Below, piece after piece: positions 40,141-48,674 of a stretch of DNA of 48,688 bases. Source of the DNA: Ruminococcus sp. (GTDB lineage: Bacteria; Bacillota; Clostridia; Oscillospirales; Ruminococcaceae); NCBI GenBank assembly GCA_017620025.1, contig JAFZRF010000025.1, positions 1-48,688 of the forward strand, written 5' to 3'. The notes beneath the pieces are model-generated. The model was not told the origin of the DNA. It worked only from the letters and a program-made list of their open reading frames with translations, and did not search any database. The translations under genes and the position numbers were made by a program. Position 1 is the first letter of the stretch, and every line of letters starts with the position of its first letter.

Positions 40141-41031
40141 TTACATCGGCTCGAAGCCGTCGGTGTATTCTCCTGAGAGCATTGCCGGTTCCGGAGCGCC
40201 TGGTGCTGCCGTGGCTCCGCCTATACCCGGCATATCGTCAAATGAGGGCATGGAGCGTGAAGGAGCAGCTTCGGTGCCGCCCATGATTATATCTGCGGCA
40301 CGTCTTGCTTCCTCCGCTGCGAGGCGTCTTGCCTCGTAGGGATCAAAGCTCTTTCTCTCCCTTGCCTCTGCCTCTGCGGCACGCATTACCTCATCGGCCA
40401 TCTTTGCAGCTTCATAGTCTGAAGAGGTGCTCTTCCCGGGGGCAGTATAGCTTCTTCCCGAAGCCATTTTATCTTCCATTGCTGCCTTTTCTGCGGCACG
40501 CTTGCGGTATTCATCGTAGCTGTATGCGGGACGCTTGGCGGCGTCTGTCATCCAGCGGGCGAAGTGAGGCCAACCCTCGGTCTTTGTGAGCTGTTCGTAG
40601 TCACGGTAGTACGCAGGAGCCTTGATGGTTACTGCGGCGCCGCCGATACCGAGAAGGAAGGTTGCCATGATGCCCGGGAAGGAGCCGCTTATCAGGCTGG
40701 CTGCGATGAGCGAGAGATAGTATATCATCAGTGCGACGAGGAGTACCTTTTTCCGTGTACAGGCTGCTGCTGCGAGGATCGCTATGCCTATCAGCTCGAT
40801 TATCTGTATGAATATCGGAAAAGGATCCCATACGTCTCCGACCAGCTTCGGAACGAACGAGAGCAATGGCAGCTCGATCGTACACAGCGTGAAGAACGCG
40901 AGCACCAGAGATGCGACGATAGTATAGATGAAGGCACGGTTGCAGTATTTGTCTATCTCCTCCTTGCGGCTCAGACAGGCTGCATAGTGACCGTGATCCG
41001 GTTTTTCTTCCAGCATAGGATTGAGTTTCAT
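40141..41031 (-). CDS. Four-helix membrane protein with disordered C-terminus, unknown function
   Basis: This 296-aa protein has a hydrophilic N-terminus with KPDHGHYAACLSRKEEI, four membrane helices at about residues 33-145, and a long charged, Ala/Glu/Arg-rich C-terminus at about 160-296 that looks disordered (KMADEVMRAAEAEARERKSF, ARRLAAEEARRAADIIMGG). I do not recognise a family. It is packed between glgB (20 bases) and comM (12 bases) on the same strand, so it is real and probably cotranscribed. Confidence 0.78.
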   Translation of the reverse strand: MKLNPMLEEKPDHGHYAACLSRKEEIDKYCNRAFIYTIVASLVLAFFTLCTIELPLLSFVPKLVGDVWDPFPIFIQIIELIGIAILAAAACTRKKVLLVALMIYYLSLIAASLISGSFPGIMATFLLGIGGAAVTIKAPAYYRDYEQLTKTEGWPHFARWMTDAAKRPAYSYDEYRKRAAEKAAMEDKMASGRSYTAPGKSTSSDYEAAKMADEVMRAAEAEARERKSFDPYEARRLAAEEARRAADIIMGGTEAAPSRSMPSFDDMPGIGGATAAPGAPEPAMLSGEYTDGFEPM

Positions 41032-41051
41032 AGTGTATGTTTCCCCTTATA

Positions 41052-42854
41052 TCATTTTTGTACGGCGTGCTTCAGCAGGAACATCCTTCCGCTGTATGGC
41101 GGGATATCCATGCTGAGCCTGCCTGATTCCTGTGTGAAGACCGTCTCCCCTTCGGGAGTGGTTCCGCTGTAGAGCTGGCTGTCTGAATCGAGCAGGAGCT
41201 CTGCGGTATACTCCTCTCCGATATCAACGGAGTAATCCGGCTGATACCAGTCGGAGAAGTTGAGGACTGCAAGGATATCGCCGTCTGCGCTGTTCCGGCG
41301 GATGGCATATACGCACCTGTCAGTGCTGGAGCAGTCCTCCCACCTGAAGTTTGTGGGATCGTAGTCGTAGTGGAGTGCGGTATGTGTAAGGTATATGTGG
41401 TTGAGTCTGCGTATGTATTCCCGGAAGGAGTCGTGGAGGGGGTATTTCAGCATATCCCAGTCCTGCTGCCGCTTTTCGTCCCATTCACGGAGCTGTCCGA
41501 ATTCGCTGCCCATGAAGTTGAGCTTCTTTCCGGGGTGGGCGATCATGTACATATACAGCGCCCTTGCCTGCGGGAATTTATCGTCATACTGCCCGTTCAT
41601 CTTCTGGAGGACTGTAGCTTTGCCGTGGACGTTCTCGTCGTGGGAGAGCGGGAGTATGTACTTCTCGTTGTAGAAATAGAGCATGGAGAAGGTGAGCTTA
41701 TGGTAATCCCTTGTGCGGTACATCGGTGCGCTTTGGAAATACTCAAGAGTGTCGTGCATCCAGCCGAGATCCCATTTGTAGTCAAAGCCGAGCCCGCCGT
41801 CGAATACCGGCGCGGCCACCTTCGGATGTGCGGAGGAATCCTCCGCTGCGAGTATCGCAGAGGGATGCCTTGCCTTGAGTCCACAGTTCATGTCCTTCAC
41901 GAACTGTATTGCGTACTTGTTCTCACCGAGATAATCCCTGCCGTTCCAGTAGATAAGGTTCCTTACGGCATCCATGCGGAGACCGTCGATGTGGTATACT
42001 GTCAGCCAGTAGTCAGCGGCCGAGCAGAGGAAGGAGCGTACCTCACCGCGGGAGTGTATGAAGTTGCGGCTGCCCCATTCGTTGTAGCCTGCGTCGTCGT
42101 CATCGAATTCATACAGCCTTGTGCCGTCGAATTCGGTGAGTGCGTAGTGGTCTACGGCGAAGTGTACCGGAACAAAATCCATGATGACGCCGATGCCCTT
42201 CGCATGGAGTGCATCGACAAGCTCCATCAGCTGTTCCGGAGTCCCGTAGCGGGAGGTCGGGGCGAAGAAGCCTGTTATCTGGTATCCCCAGGATTCATCG
42301 GCGGGGTGTTCGCTCAGCGGCATGAACTCAACGTAGTTGTAGCCGTATTCCGTGAGGTAGTCCGGCAGCATCTCAGCAAGCTCGCTGTAGGTATACCAGC
42401 CGTTCTCGTCCTCGTCGGAGACTCTCTTCCATGAGCCGAGGTGCATCTCGTATATATTGAGCGGCTTGTCACGGCAGTCTGTCCGCTGCTCCAGCCACTC
42501 GCTGTCACTGAATGTGTATCCTGAGATATCACGCACCACCGAGCAGGTGCCGGGGCGCAGCTCCATGCCGAAGCCGTAGGGGTCGCAGTGGTCGATGAAA
42601 TGACCGTTCCTGTCATATACACGGTACTTGTACCGCATCCCCTCCTCGGCCTCCGGTATCAGAAGCTCGAACGACCTTCCGTCGCCGACGGGTGTCATAG
42701 GCATATCCTTCCAGCCGCAGAAATCGCCGACAACGGCGACCTTTGAGGCGTGCGGGGCATAGGTGCGGAAGACAGTACCCTCCGGGGAGATATGCGCTCC
42801 GTAGTATTCATAAGCATCGAAGGCCTCGCCTCTGTAGAAAGCGTTAATATCCAT
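41052..42854 (-). CDS. glgB: 1,4-alpha-glucan branching enzyme
   Basis: This 600-aa GH13 enzyme makes the alpha-1,6 branches of glycogen. It has a CBM48 domain at about 20-110 (YGAHISPEGTVFRTYAPHAS) and a catalytic barrel with nucleophile D295 in GLRMDAVRNLIYW, acid/base E338 in LAAEDSS and D406 in LSHDENVHGK. It is shorter than the roughly 640-730 residues common in the family. No glgA, glgC or glgP gene is adjacent, so it is separated from other glycogen genes. GAGGTGAG precedes the start. Confidence 0.95.
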   Translation of the reverse strand: MDINAFYRGEAFDAYEYYGAHISPEGTVFRTYAPHASKVAVVGDFCGWKDMPMTPVGDGRSFELLIPEAEEGMRYKYRVYDRNGHFIDHCDPYGFGMELRPGTCSVVRDISGYTFSDSEWLEQRTDCRDKPLNIYEMHLGSWKRVSDEDENGWYTYSELAEMLPDYLTEYGYNYVEFMPLSEHPADESWGYQITGFFAPTSRYGTPEQLMELVDALHAKGIGVIMDFVPVHFAVDHYALTEFDGTRLYEFDDDDAGYNEWGSRNFIHSRGEVRSFLCSAADYWLTVYHIDGLRMDAVRNLIYWNGRDYLGENKYAIQFVKDMNCGLKARHPSAILAAEDSSAHPKVAAPVFDGGLGFDYKWDLGWMHDTLEYFQSAPMYRTRDYHKLTFSMLYFYNEKYILPLSHDENVHGKATVLQKMNGQYDDKFPQARALYMYMIAHPGKKLNFMGSEFGQLREWDEKRQQDWDMLKYPLHDSFREYIRRLNHIYLTHTALHYDYDPTNFRWEDCSSTDRCVYAIRRNSADGDILAVLNFSDWYQPDYSVDIGEEYTAELLLDSDSQLYSGTTPEGETVFTQESGRLSMDIPPYSGRMFLLKHAVQK

Positions 42855-42928
42855 AATACCCTCACCTCAGTCCGGGCCGGCAGGAGATGTCATGGACAGA
42901 GAACGGACGCCTGCCTGTATCATCCGTC

Positions 42929-44581
42929 TCAGCTGTAGTTAAGAGCCTGTCTGTAGTCTATCGCTCCCGTGAAGGGATCGAAGTATATATCCTCGTTGTC
43001 TGTATCGTATATCAGGAACCGGTTCCTGTAGAAAAGCGGTATGAATTCCATGCGGTCGAGTATCAGAGTCTCGGCAGCATAGTAGGTATCCTCAAGGGCC
43101 TTCTCGTCGGCGCAGGTCATGAGCATACGGCTCAGCTCCGGAAGCTCTTCACGGGGACGAAGCACATCCACAGTCTCGAACAGACGTATGAAGGAGCTGC
43201 CGACAGAGCTGCTGCTGCGGAGCGGATAGAGCGCTATGGTGTAATCACCGGCTGCGATCCTCTCGTCGAATTCCTCTGGAGTGACGTCCTCTATGCCGAT
43301 GTAGGTGCCGAACATCTCCTGCCATTTCTGCGAGAGAGTATGGAGGTAGGAGGAATCGACGGTCTCGACGTTTACCATTATCTTTATGGAGTCGAGTGAT
43401 TCCGCGCCGGCTGCCTGCTTGGCCTCGTTGAAGCTGTTTATTGCGAGCTCCCTGTCATAGCGGAAGAACTGCTTGTCCGATACGGTGTATCTGTAGCTCT
43501 GACTGCCGAGCTTTACTGCCGGGGGGATTATTCCCGAAGCAGGCGAAACAGCAGAGTCTTTTATTACTCCTCCGAGCTCGTCACGGTCGATCGAGGACGC
43601 TATCGCACGGCGCATACTCTCCGATGACCATACCGGATCGGCCGGGTTGAATATAAGACCGAGTGTCATGCAGCTCTCGCCGGAGATGACGTACTTCCTC
43701 GGGTTGTAGGCTGTCGTGCTGAGCGAGGTTATCGCCTCTGTCTCCTTGTCGTGGAAGCGCTGCTTTACGCCGTCCTCGTCTGCCTCTATGCTGTAGCTGA
43801 GATAGCCGGGGCATACGTTGAAATCTTCTGTGTCGTTCTTGTCGTTGCGCTTCATGTAGAGTATATTGTTCACGCCGTAGGGATCGTAGAACCACTGACG
43901 GACGTAGAATGCGCCGTTTGACATTACGCTCCGGTCGTCAAGGCCGTAGCGTCCCTTTGTGCCGTAGAAGAACTGACGGTTGCAGGGATAGGCGGCCGGC
44001 TCTGCCATGCGTGCCGGGAATTCGGCATCGGGCTGCTCAAGTACGATGACGAGAGTCTTCATATCCGTGGCATATATCTCTGCGTTCTCGTCGGATATCT
44101 GTCCGGTCTCGGGATCCCTTGCGCCCTTGATGTTTGAGAACTCATAGGCGTAGGGCGACTGCATCCTCGGGTCGAGGACACGCTTCAGGGCGAACACGTA
44201 GTCGTCCGCCATTACGGGGAAGCACTCCTCCTCGTCTATGACATCGTCGCCGTTCTCGTCGAAGAACCAGTAGTTGTCATCACGCAGGGTGAAGGTGTAT
44301 ACCGTTCCGTCATCGGATACGGTATAGCTCTCGGCGTTGCGGCATACGATATCACCGCCGATGCTGCGGTCAAGGAGACCGCTGTAGAGATTGCGTATAA
44401 CGTTTGCGGAGGCTTCGTCCGAGGCGTACTGCGGATCGAGGCTCCCGGGGTTGCCGCATAGCGCAGCGTCGTACATATGGTTTATGCCGCTCCCGCGGTC
44501 GCCGCCGCTGCCGCAGGAAGCAAGACTGATCATCTCTGCTCCGCAGAGCAGGGCGCTCAGTATTCTCTTTCTCTTTTTCAC
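42929..44581 (-). CDS. Oligopeptide-type ABC solute-binding lipoprotein (SBP family 5)
   Basis: This 550-aa surface lipoprotein has a signal peptide with lipobox LASC (Cys about residue 23), then the SBP_bac_5 pattern: NPGSLDPQYASDEASANVIR, LYSGLLDRS near the N-terminus, and YTFTLRDDNYWFFDENGD. The start is GTG at 44581 after TAGGAGA. No opp permease or ATPase genes adjoin it, so like the sugar-type protein at 4190 it is an orphan in this window. It is placed just downstream of the degenerate VanY gene on the same strand. Confidence 0.9.
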   Translation of the reverse strand: MKKRKRILSALLCGAEMISLASCGSGGDRGSGINHMYDAALCGNPGSLDPQYASDEASANVIRNLYSGLLDRSIGGDIVCRNAESYTVSDDGTVYTFTLRDDNYWFFDENGDDVIDEEECFPVMADDYVFALKRVLDPRMQSPYAYEFSNIKGARDPETGQISDENAEIYATDMKTLVIVLEQPDAEFPARMAEPAAYPCNRQFFYGTKGRYGLDDRSVMSNGAFYVRQWFYDPYGVNNILYMKRNDKNDTEDFNVCPGYLSYSIEADEDGVKQRFHDKETEAITSLSTTAYNPRKYVISGESCMTLGLIFNPADPVWSSESMRRAIASSIDRDELGGVIKDSAVSPASGIIPPAVKLGSQSYRYTVSDKQFFRYDRELAINSFNEAKQAAGAESLDSIKIMVNVETVDSSYLHTLSQKWQEMFGTYIGIEDVTPEEFDERIAAGDYTIALYPLRSSSSVGSSFIRLFETVDVLRPREELPELSRMLMTCADEKALEDTYYAAETLILDRMEFIPLFYRNRFLIYDTDNEDIYFDPFTGAIDYRQALNYS

Positions 44582-44599
44582 TGTTATCTCCTAAGAATT

Positions 44600-44641
44600 A
44601 AGTGCATACCGCTGACGGGTATCCATCTACAGTATGCACTT
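44600..44641. other. Inverted repeat between the OppA-like and VanY-like genes
   Basis: AAGTGCATAC and GTATGCACTT form a 10-base stem with a 22-base loop. It lies between the VanY-like stop and the OppA-like ribosome binding site and might act as a weak terminator or RNA stabiliser. There is no T-tract long enough to be sure. Confidence 0.45.
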
Positions 44642-44652
44642 TCTGCTCGTAT

Positions 44653-45675
44653 TTATTTGGTAGTCACAGTAACGATGAAGCCGTCGCTGTTGTTTCCGGA
44701 AACGGTGTAGCGCTCCTTCTCGGGAACGAGCACCTCTATCTTGTCTGATGCCGGAAGAGGAACGAAGTAGATGCGGTATCCGCAGCCGTCGCCTTCGACT
44801 TCAAGGGGCTTTTCGATAGTATAACCCTTGAGCTGTTCGATATACTCCTCAAGGCAGAGACCGTGCTTGGTGATGTACTTTGCGTGCGGTACTCCGACAT
44901 AGCGGAAGGTGTATGTTCTTGCCTTCTCGCCTGTGATATCGCTCTTGTCCTGAGGATAGCGGGTGATGAAGCCGTAATCTGCGGCGTGATCTGCGAACCA
45001 CTCATAATCGCCCTCGGGCTTGAAGGGATCGGTAGTTCCGTCCTCATGCATTACCAGCATATCGAATGTTCTGCCGGTGTGGTAGTCGGTATGACCCGGC
45101 TCAAATGAGGAGAGACCGTCGCTTCTCTTTGCGGCCTGTTCGTTGTAGGTGCGGTAGCCGTCGAATACCCAAATGCCTGTGCCCTCACGGGAGTTCTCCT
45201 CCTTGAAGGCCTCCATCATGGCGCTGAGCTGTTCGATGACTGTTGAATCAAGGCTTACTACGTTATCGCTTACGTCGTAGCAGGATGACTTGTGGTCGTA
45301 AAGTGTCTGTACATCGATATCGTCTTCCATGAAGCGGTATTCATACTGGCTGTTTACCAGTACAAGATCGCCCTTGAAGGTATCGTCATACTTATGGAGC
45401 TCCACGGTGTAGTCCTTGTACTTGGGAGCTTCCGTAACGGGCTCGGGTTCGGGGAGAGTGTTGTCCTCCCACGGCTCTGTTGCTTCTGCGGGATCTGTGG
45501 GCGCAGTTGTAGGAAGCTGGCTCTCGATTGGTTCGGTAACGTCCTTGCCGGTAACGGCCTTCACGCAGGAAGTGATGATGACTGCAAGGACTATGGTAAC
45601 GAGAAGGAACACTGCAAGACGGTCATATCTGACCTTGTATTTTCTGCGGTTCCTCCTTTTGTCGCCTTTGGTCAT
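44653..45675 (-). CDS. Membrane-anchored VanY-like protein lacking the C-terminal zinc motif
   Basis: This 340-aa protein has one membrane helix at about residues 20-40, a Pro/Thr/Glu linker, a VanY-like domain at about 100-285 and an extra C-terminal segment to 340. The first metal motif is kept, with H199 and D205 in DYHTGRTFD. The second motif, EAWH in the paralogue at 5982, is replaced by R253-T-Y-T256 in KARTYTFRYVG, so the catalytic Glu and zinc His are missing while the flanking RYVG and HGLCLEEY are kept. I infer an inactive binding or regulatory relative. AAAGGAG precedes the ATG. Confidence 0.88.
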   Translation of the reverse strand: MTKGDKRRNRRKYKVRYDRLAVFLLVTIVLAVIITSCVKAVTGKDVTEPIESQLPTTAPTDPAEATEPWEDNTLPEPEPVTEAPKYKDYTVELHKYDDTFKGDLVLVNSQYEYRFMEDDIDVQTLYDHKSSCYDVSDNVVSLDSTVIEQLSAMMEAFKEENSREGTGIWVFDGYRTYNEQAAKRSDGLSSFEPGHTDYHTGRTFDMLVMHEDGTTDPFKPEGDYEWFADHAADYGFITRYPQDKSDITGEKARTYTFRYVGVPHAKYITKHGLCLEEYIEQLKGYTIEKPLEVEGDGCGYRIYFVPLPASDKIEVLVPEKERYTVSGNNSDGFIVTVTTK

Positions 45676-45770
45676 ATTTCAGAGTTCTCCTTTTCTATCG
45701 TTTTGCTGCTTTTGTTTCTATGTCTGTATCGCCGCATCATGGCTCCGACCATCGCATACGGCTACATTAT

Positions 45771-45799
45771 ATTATAGCACATACATCCGTTCATGTAAA
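45771..45799 (-). promoter_or_regulatory. Sigma-A promoter of the VanY-like gene
   Basis: On the minus strand TTTACA (45799-45794), 17 bases, TATAAT (45776-45771) with TGC before it. The -35 lies within the last codons of the AraC-family gene upstream. Confidence 0.85.
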
Positions 45800-46630
45800 G
45801 CGTTTTTTCAAGGTTTTCAGAAGATTTTCATCCGCTGCGGCGGGCTCCTTTTCCTCTGTGCAGCGCTTACGGAACTCGGACGGGGTGCATCCCCGGTGCT
45901 GCCGGAACTGGCGCATGAAATAGGATTCGCTTTCATATCCGCACTTCTCTGCAACGGAGCTTACGGACATATCCGTATGCGCAAGGAGGTCTGCGGCCTG
46001 TATGAGACGGCTCTCTATAACGTCCTGACGGCAGGTGACTCCGAAGGCGGCGAGATAGAGCCTGTGGAAGTAGGTGCGGCTTATGCAGAGCTCACGGCAT
46101 ATCTTGTCGGTATCCCATTCTTTGGTGGGGTCGTCGTATATCCTGGCCCGCAGCTCGTTGAGCTGGGCGAGCTTAGGCAGCTGCATCTGCTGTTCCCTGA
46201 TATCGTCGAAGTATTCGCCGTAAAGAGTGAGCAGGATCGTTCTCATGGCTATCTCCATGATCTCAAGGGAATACTTTTCTTCCGTGCCTATCCTTGCCTT
46301 TATCGTGCGGAGGGAATTTGATACAAGCACCTTGTCCATGACCGGGACGGGTGTCCCGTAGGGTACGTGCATGGAAGCGGCATACTGAAGATCGGGTACG
46401 GAAGGCTTGAAGCCTATCATTTCGTATTTCACGGAGCCGTTCTCTGCCGGACGGATCTCGGGCGCCTGCTTGCCGGTGAAAATAACAGCGTATCCTGCCG
46501 GGCAGCGTCTTTCAGCACCGCCTGAGGATATCATGGCAGCGGAGCGGAACACGAACAGGGTATATTCCTGCGGATCAGTCGTTATGACGTTGTTCGTGCG
46601 GCAGTTGAGCTTCACATTATTGATCTTCAT
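45791..46630 (-). CDS. AraC-family transcriptional regulator
   Basis: This 279-aa regulator has a beta-rich N-terminal domain (cupin-like, with FVFRSAAMISSGGAERRCPAG seen as SAAMISSGGAERRCPAG) and two C-terminal helix-turn-helix units: DKICRELCISRTYFHRLYLA and SVAEKCGYESESYFMRQFRQ with CTPSEFRKR at the end. The ligand is unknown. I chose the ATG at 46630 because GGAGGTGA lies just upstream; the frame extends much further. It is divergent from scfA across 228 bases and may regulate it or the VanY-like gene. Confidence 0.92.
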   Translation of the reverse strand: MKINNVKLNCRTNNVITTDPQEYTLFVFRSAAMISSGGAERRCPAGYAVIFTGKQAPEIRPAENGSVKYEMIGFKPSVPDLQYAASMHVPYGTPVPVMDKVLVSNSLRTIKARIGTEEKYSLEIMEIAMRTILLTLYGEYFDDIREQQMQLPKLAQLNELRARIYDDPTKEWDTDKICRELCISRTYFHRLYLAAFGVTCRQDVIESRLIQAADLLAHTDMSVSSVAEKCGYESESYFMRQFRQHRGCTPSEFRKRCTEEKEPAAADENLLKTLKKRFT

Positions 46631-46652
46631 GCATATCACCTCCGTTGGTATT

Positions 46653-46681
46653 ATTATAGCACCGGGGAGGGTGGGTGTCAA
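46653..46681 (-). promoter_or_regulatory. Full-consensus sigma-A promoter of the AraC-family gene
   Basis: On the minus strand TTGACA (46681-46676), a 17-base spacer and TATAAT (46658-46653) with TGC before the -10. Every box base matches consensus, which is unusual for a regulator gene and implies that a repressor may hold it back. The leader is only about 20 bases. Confidence 0.92.
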
Positions 46682-46780
46682 ATCAGATATTGTTCTGTTA
46701 AACCCGATGTGAAAAAATACCGTTATCCAACACGCAGGATAGTGCAAAACTGACAAAATCTCCTTTTCAGAAAAAAACTA

Positions 46781-46809
46781 TTGAAATATACTCGGAACTA
46801 TGGTATAAT
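46781..46809 (+). promoter_or_regulatory. Sigma-A promoter of the SCIFF gene
   Basis: TTGAAA (46781-46786), 17 bases, TATAAT (46804-46809) with TGG before the -10. It predicts strong expression of the peptide. Confidence 0.9.
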
Positions 46810-46858
46810 AACAACAATAGCATATACGCTTGATTCCAATAACAGGAGGGAAACGATA

Positions 46859-46996
46859 ATGAAGCACATCCAGACTATCAACAAGGCTAACCTTAAGGAG
46901 TCTGCTCAGAAGGGCGGCTGCGGTAAGTGCCAGGCTTCATGCCAGTCTGCCTGCAAGACATCCTGCACAGTTGCTAACCAGAAGTGCGAGAGATAA
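46859..46996 (+). CDS. scfA: SCIFF ranthipeptide precursor (six cysteines in forty-five)
   Basis: This 45-aa peptide matches the SCIFF family exactly in length and cysteine count. The leader is MKHIQTINKANLKESAQ and the core holds six cysteines at residues 21, 24, 28, 32, 36 and 43, beginning GGCGKCQASC. SCIFF peptides receive Cys-to-gamma or alpha carbon thioether bridges from the partner radical SAM enzyme; they are conserved in Clostridia and have been linked to quorum-type control. The ATG at 46859 follows CAGGAGGG; a longer frame from 46781 begins in the promoter. A terminator at 47031-47061 separates it from scfB. Confidence 0.96.
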   Translation: MKHIQTINKANLKESAQKGGCGKCQASCQSACKTSCTVANQKCER

Positions 46997-47030
46997 TTGC
47001 TGCGCAAGAAACGTGATAAACGTTACCAAC

Positions 47031-47061
47031 TGAGACAGTAGCCATACTGTCTCACTTTTTT
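47031..47061 (+). terminator. Intrinsic terminator between scfA and scfB
   Basis: TGAGACAGTA pairs with TACTGTCTCA around GCCA, followed by CTTTTTTTT-type tract. It is complete enough to end most transcripts after scfA, so scfB is probably made at a lower level by read-through or from a weak promoter of its own. Confidence 0.92.
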
Positions 47062-47114
47062 TACAGCAGCCGGTGCGGAGAACATCATCGGCGCATTGAT
47101 GAAAGGAATAGACC

Positions 47115-48485
47115 ATGATACATAAATACAAGCTGGGCGGGTTCAATATCGTGCTCGACGTCAACAGCGGCGGAGTACATATCGTGGATGAGCTGACCTA
47201 TGATCTGCTCGATAATATAGAGCCCCCCTTTGAGGAAAAATGTCCCGCAAACGTAGTGGAGAAGCTTTCACGCTCCTACTCGCCCGAGGATATAGAGTCC
47301 TGCTATCAGGAGATCGCCGAGCTGCACAGGGACGGCATACTCTTCTCCGAGGACGACTATGAGAAGTACGCAAAGTATTCCGTAGCCTCACCGGTAAAGG
47401 CGATGTGTCTCAATATCGCACACGACTGTCAGCTCAGATGCAAGTACTGCTTTGCTTCTACCGGCGATTTCGGCAAGGGCAGAAAGCTGATGTCCTTCGA
47501 GACCGGAAAGCACGCTATCGACTTCCTTCTTGAGAAGTCCCTTGACCGTGAGAACCTTGAGCTCGATTTCTTCGGCGGCGAGCCGCTTATGAATTTCGGC
47601 GTTGTAAAGCAGATAGTTGAGTATGCACGTTCCCGTGAGGAGGAATACGGCAAGAAGTTCCGCTTCACTATCACTACAAACGGTCTCCTCCTTGACGATG
47701 AGAAGATAGACTTCATCAACCGTGAGATGTCAAACGTGGTGCTTTCGATCGACGGCCGCAAGGAAGTCAACGACCGTATGCGCGTCCTCCCGAACGGCAA
47801 GGGCTGCTACGATATAATCCTTCCCAAGTACAAGAAGCTCGTTGAGGGCAGGGGAGACAAGGAGTACTACGTAAGAGGCACATTCACCAAGCGCAACCTT
47901 GATTTCTCCGAGGATGTATTCTCACTCTATGAGGCCGGCTTCGACCAGATCTCCATTGAGCCTGTAGTAGGCGATTCTGACGAGTACGCACTCACAGTAG
48001 AGGAGCTTCCGGCAGTATTCAAGGAGTATGAGAAGCTTGCAGAGCGCATTCTTGAGAACGAGAAGAAGGGCGGCAAGTTCAACTTCTTCCATTTCATGAT
48101 AGATCTCGACCAGGGTCCCTGTGCCATCAAGCGTCTTCGCGGCTGCGGCTGCGGAAACGACTACGTTGCCATCACTCCCGACGGCGATATTTATCCCTGC
48201 CACCAGTTTGTCGGCATAGACGAATACAAGATGGGCAATATCGACGAGGGCACCTTCAACAACGAGATGAAGATGGATTTTGCAAAGGCACATATCTATT
48301 CCAAGCCCGAATGCCGCAACTGCTGGGCGAAGTTCTACTGCTCCGGCGGCTGCAACGCAAACAACTACCAGTACAACGGTGATATCCGCTCCGCATACAA
48401 GCTCTCATGCGAGCTGGAGAAGAAGCGCCTTGAGGTAGCAATAATGATGAAGGCCTTCCGTATCTACGGAGAGCCCGAGGAATGA
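47115..48485 (+). CDS. scfB: SCIFF radical SAM maturase (thioether-forming, SPASM domain)
   Basis: This 456-aa enzyme should install the thioether bridges in the SCIFF peptide. An N-terminal peptide-recognition (RRE-like) part at about residues 1-90 precedes the radical SAM motif CQLRCKYC (three cysteines near 105-112) that binds the 4Fe-4S cluster. FFGGEPLMNF is the glycine-rich SAM-binding strand. The C-terminal SPASM/twitch region has cysteines in GPCAIKRLRGCGCGND, YPCHQF and CRNCWAKFYCSGGCNAN, binding two further clusters. AAAGGA precedes the ATG. It is the only other gene of the locus seen here; no dedicated protease or exporter lies in the window. Confidence 0.96.
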   Translation: MIHKYKLGGFNIVLDVNSGGVHIVDELTYDLLDNIEPPFEEKCPANVVEKLSRSYSPEDIESCYQEIAELHRDGILFSEDDYEKYAKYSVASPVKAMCLNIAHDCQLRCKYCFASTGDFGKGRKLMSFETGKHAIDFLLEKSLDRENLELDFFGGEPLMNFGVVKQIVEYARSREEEYGKKFRFTITTNGLLLDDEKIDFINREMSNVVLSIDGRKEVNDRMRVLPNGKGCYDIILPKYKKLVEGRGDKEYYVRGTFTKRNLDFSEDVFSLYEAGFDQISIEPVVGDSDEYALTVEELPAVFKEYEKLAERILENEKKGGKFNFFHFMIDLDQGPCAIKRLRGCGCGNDYVAITPDGDIYPCHQFVGIDEYKMGNIDEGTFNNEMKMDFAKAHIYSKPECRNCWAKFYCSGGCNANNYQYNGDIRSAYKLSCELEKKRLEVAIMMKAFRIYGEPEE

Positions 48486-48494
48486 GTATAATGA

Positions 48495-48519
48495 AAGCCG
48501 GACGTTAAATGTCCGGCTT
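48495..48519 (+). terminator. Terminator of scfB
   Basis: AAGCCGGAC pairs with GTCCGGCTT around GTTAAAT, followed by GCTTTTT. It lies 10 bases after the stop codon. Confidence 0.9.
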
Positions 48520-48548
48520 GCTTTTTCGGAAAGAGTGTTTTACATCTG

Positions 48549-48571
48549 TTTGGGATTCTAAAGGGGCTGCG
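48549..48571 (+). repeat. Truncated end of the dispersed repeat
   Basis: TTTGGGATTCTAAAGGGGCTGCG matches the start of the repeat at 37205 and then departs inside the CTAAAGGGG hairpin. The missing half is replaced by unrelated A/T-rich sequence. Confidence 0.8.
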
Positions 48572-48609
48572 GCAGATTATAATATGAAGTGCAACAAATA
48601 AAAAAAGAA

Positions 48610-48638
48610 TTGACTTCATCTCGTCCAAGGTGTAAAAT
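48610..48638 (+). promoter_or_regulatory. Promoter of the truncated gene at the window end
   Basis: TTGACT (48610-48615), 17 bases, TAAAAT (48633-48638). It lies 37 bases before the ATG. Confidence 0.75.
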
Positions 48639-48674
48639 TGAGTTTACCACAACACCAACAACACGGAGGACAAG

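Noticed and set aside
41370-42434. A 354-residue open frame antisense to glgB
   Set aside because: It is a shadow of the high third-position GC of glgB. It has no ribosome binding site and no recognisable protein, and glgB is certain.
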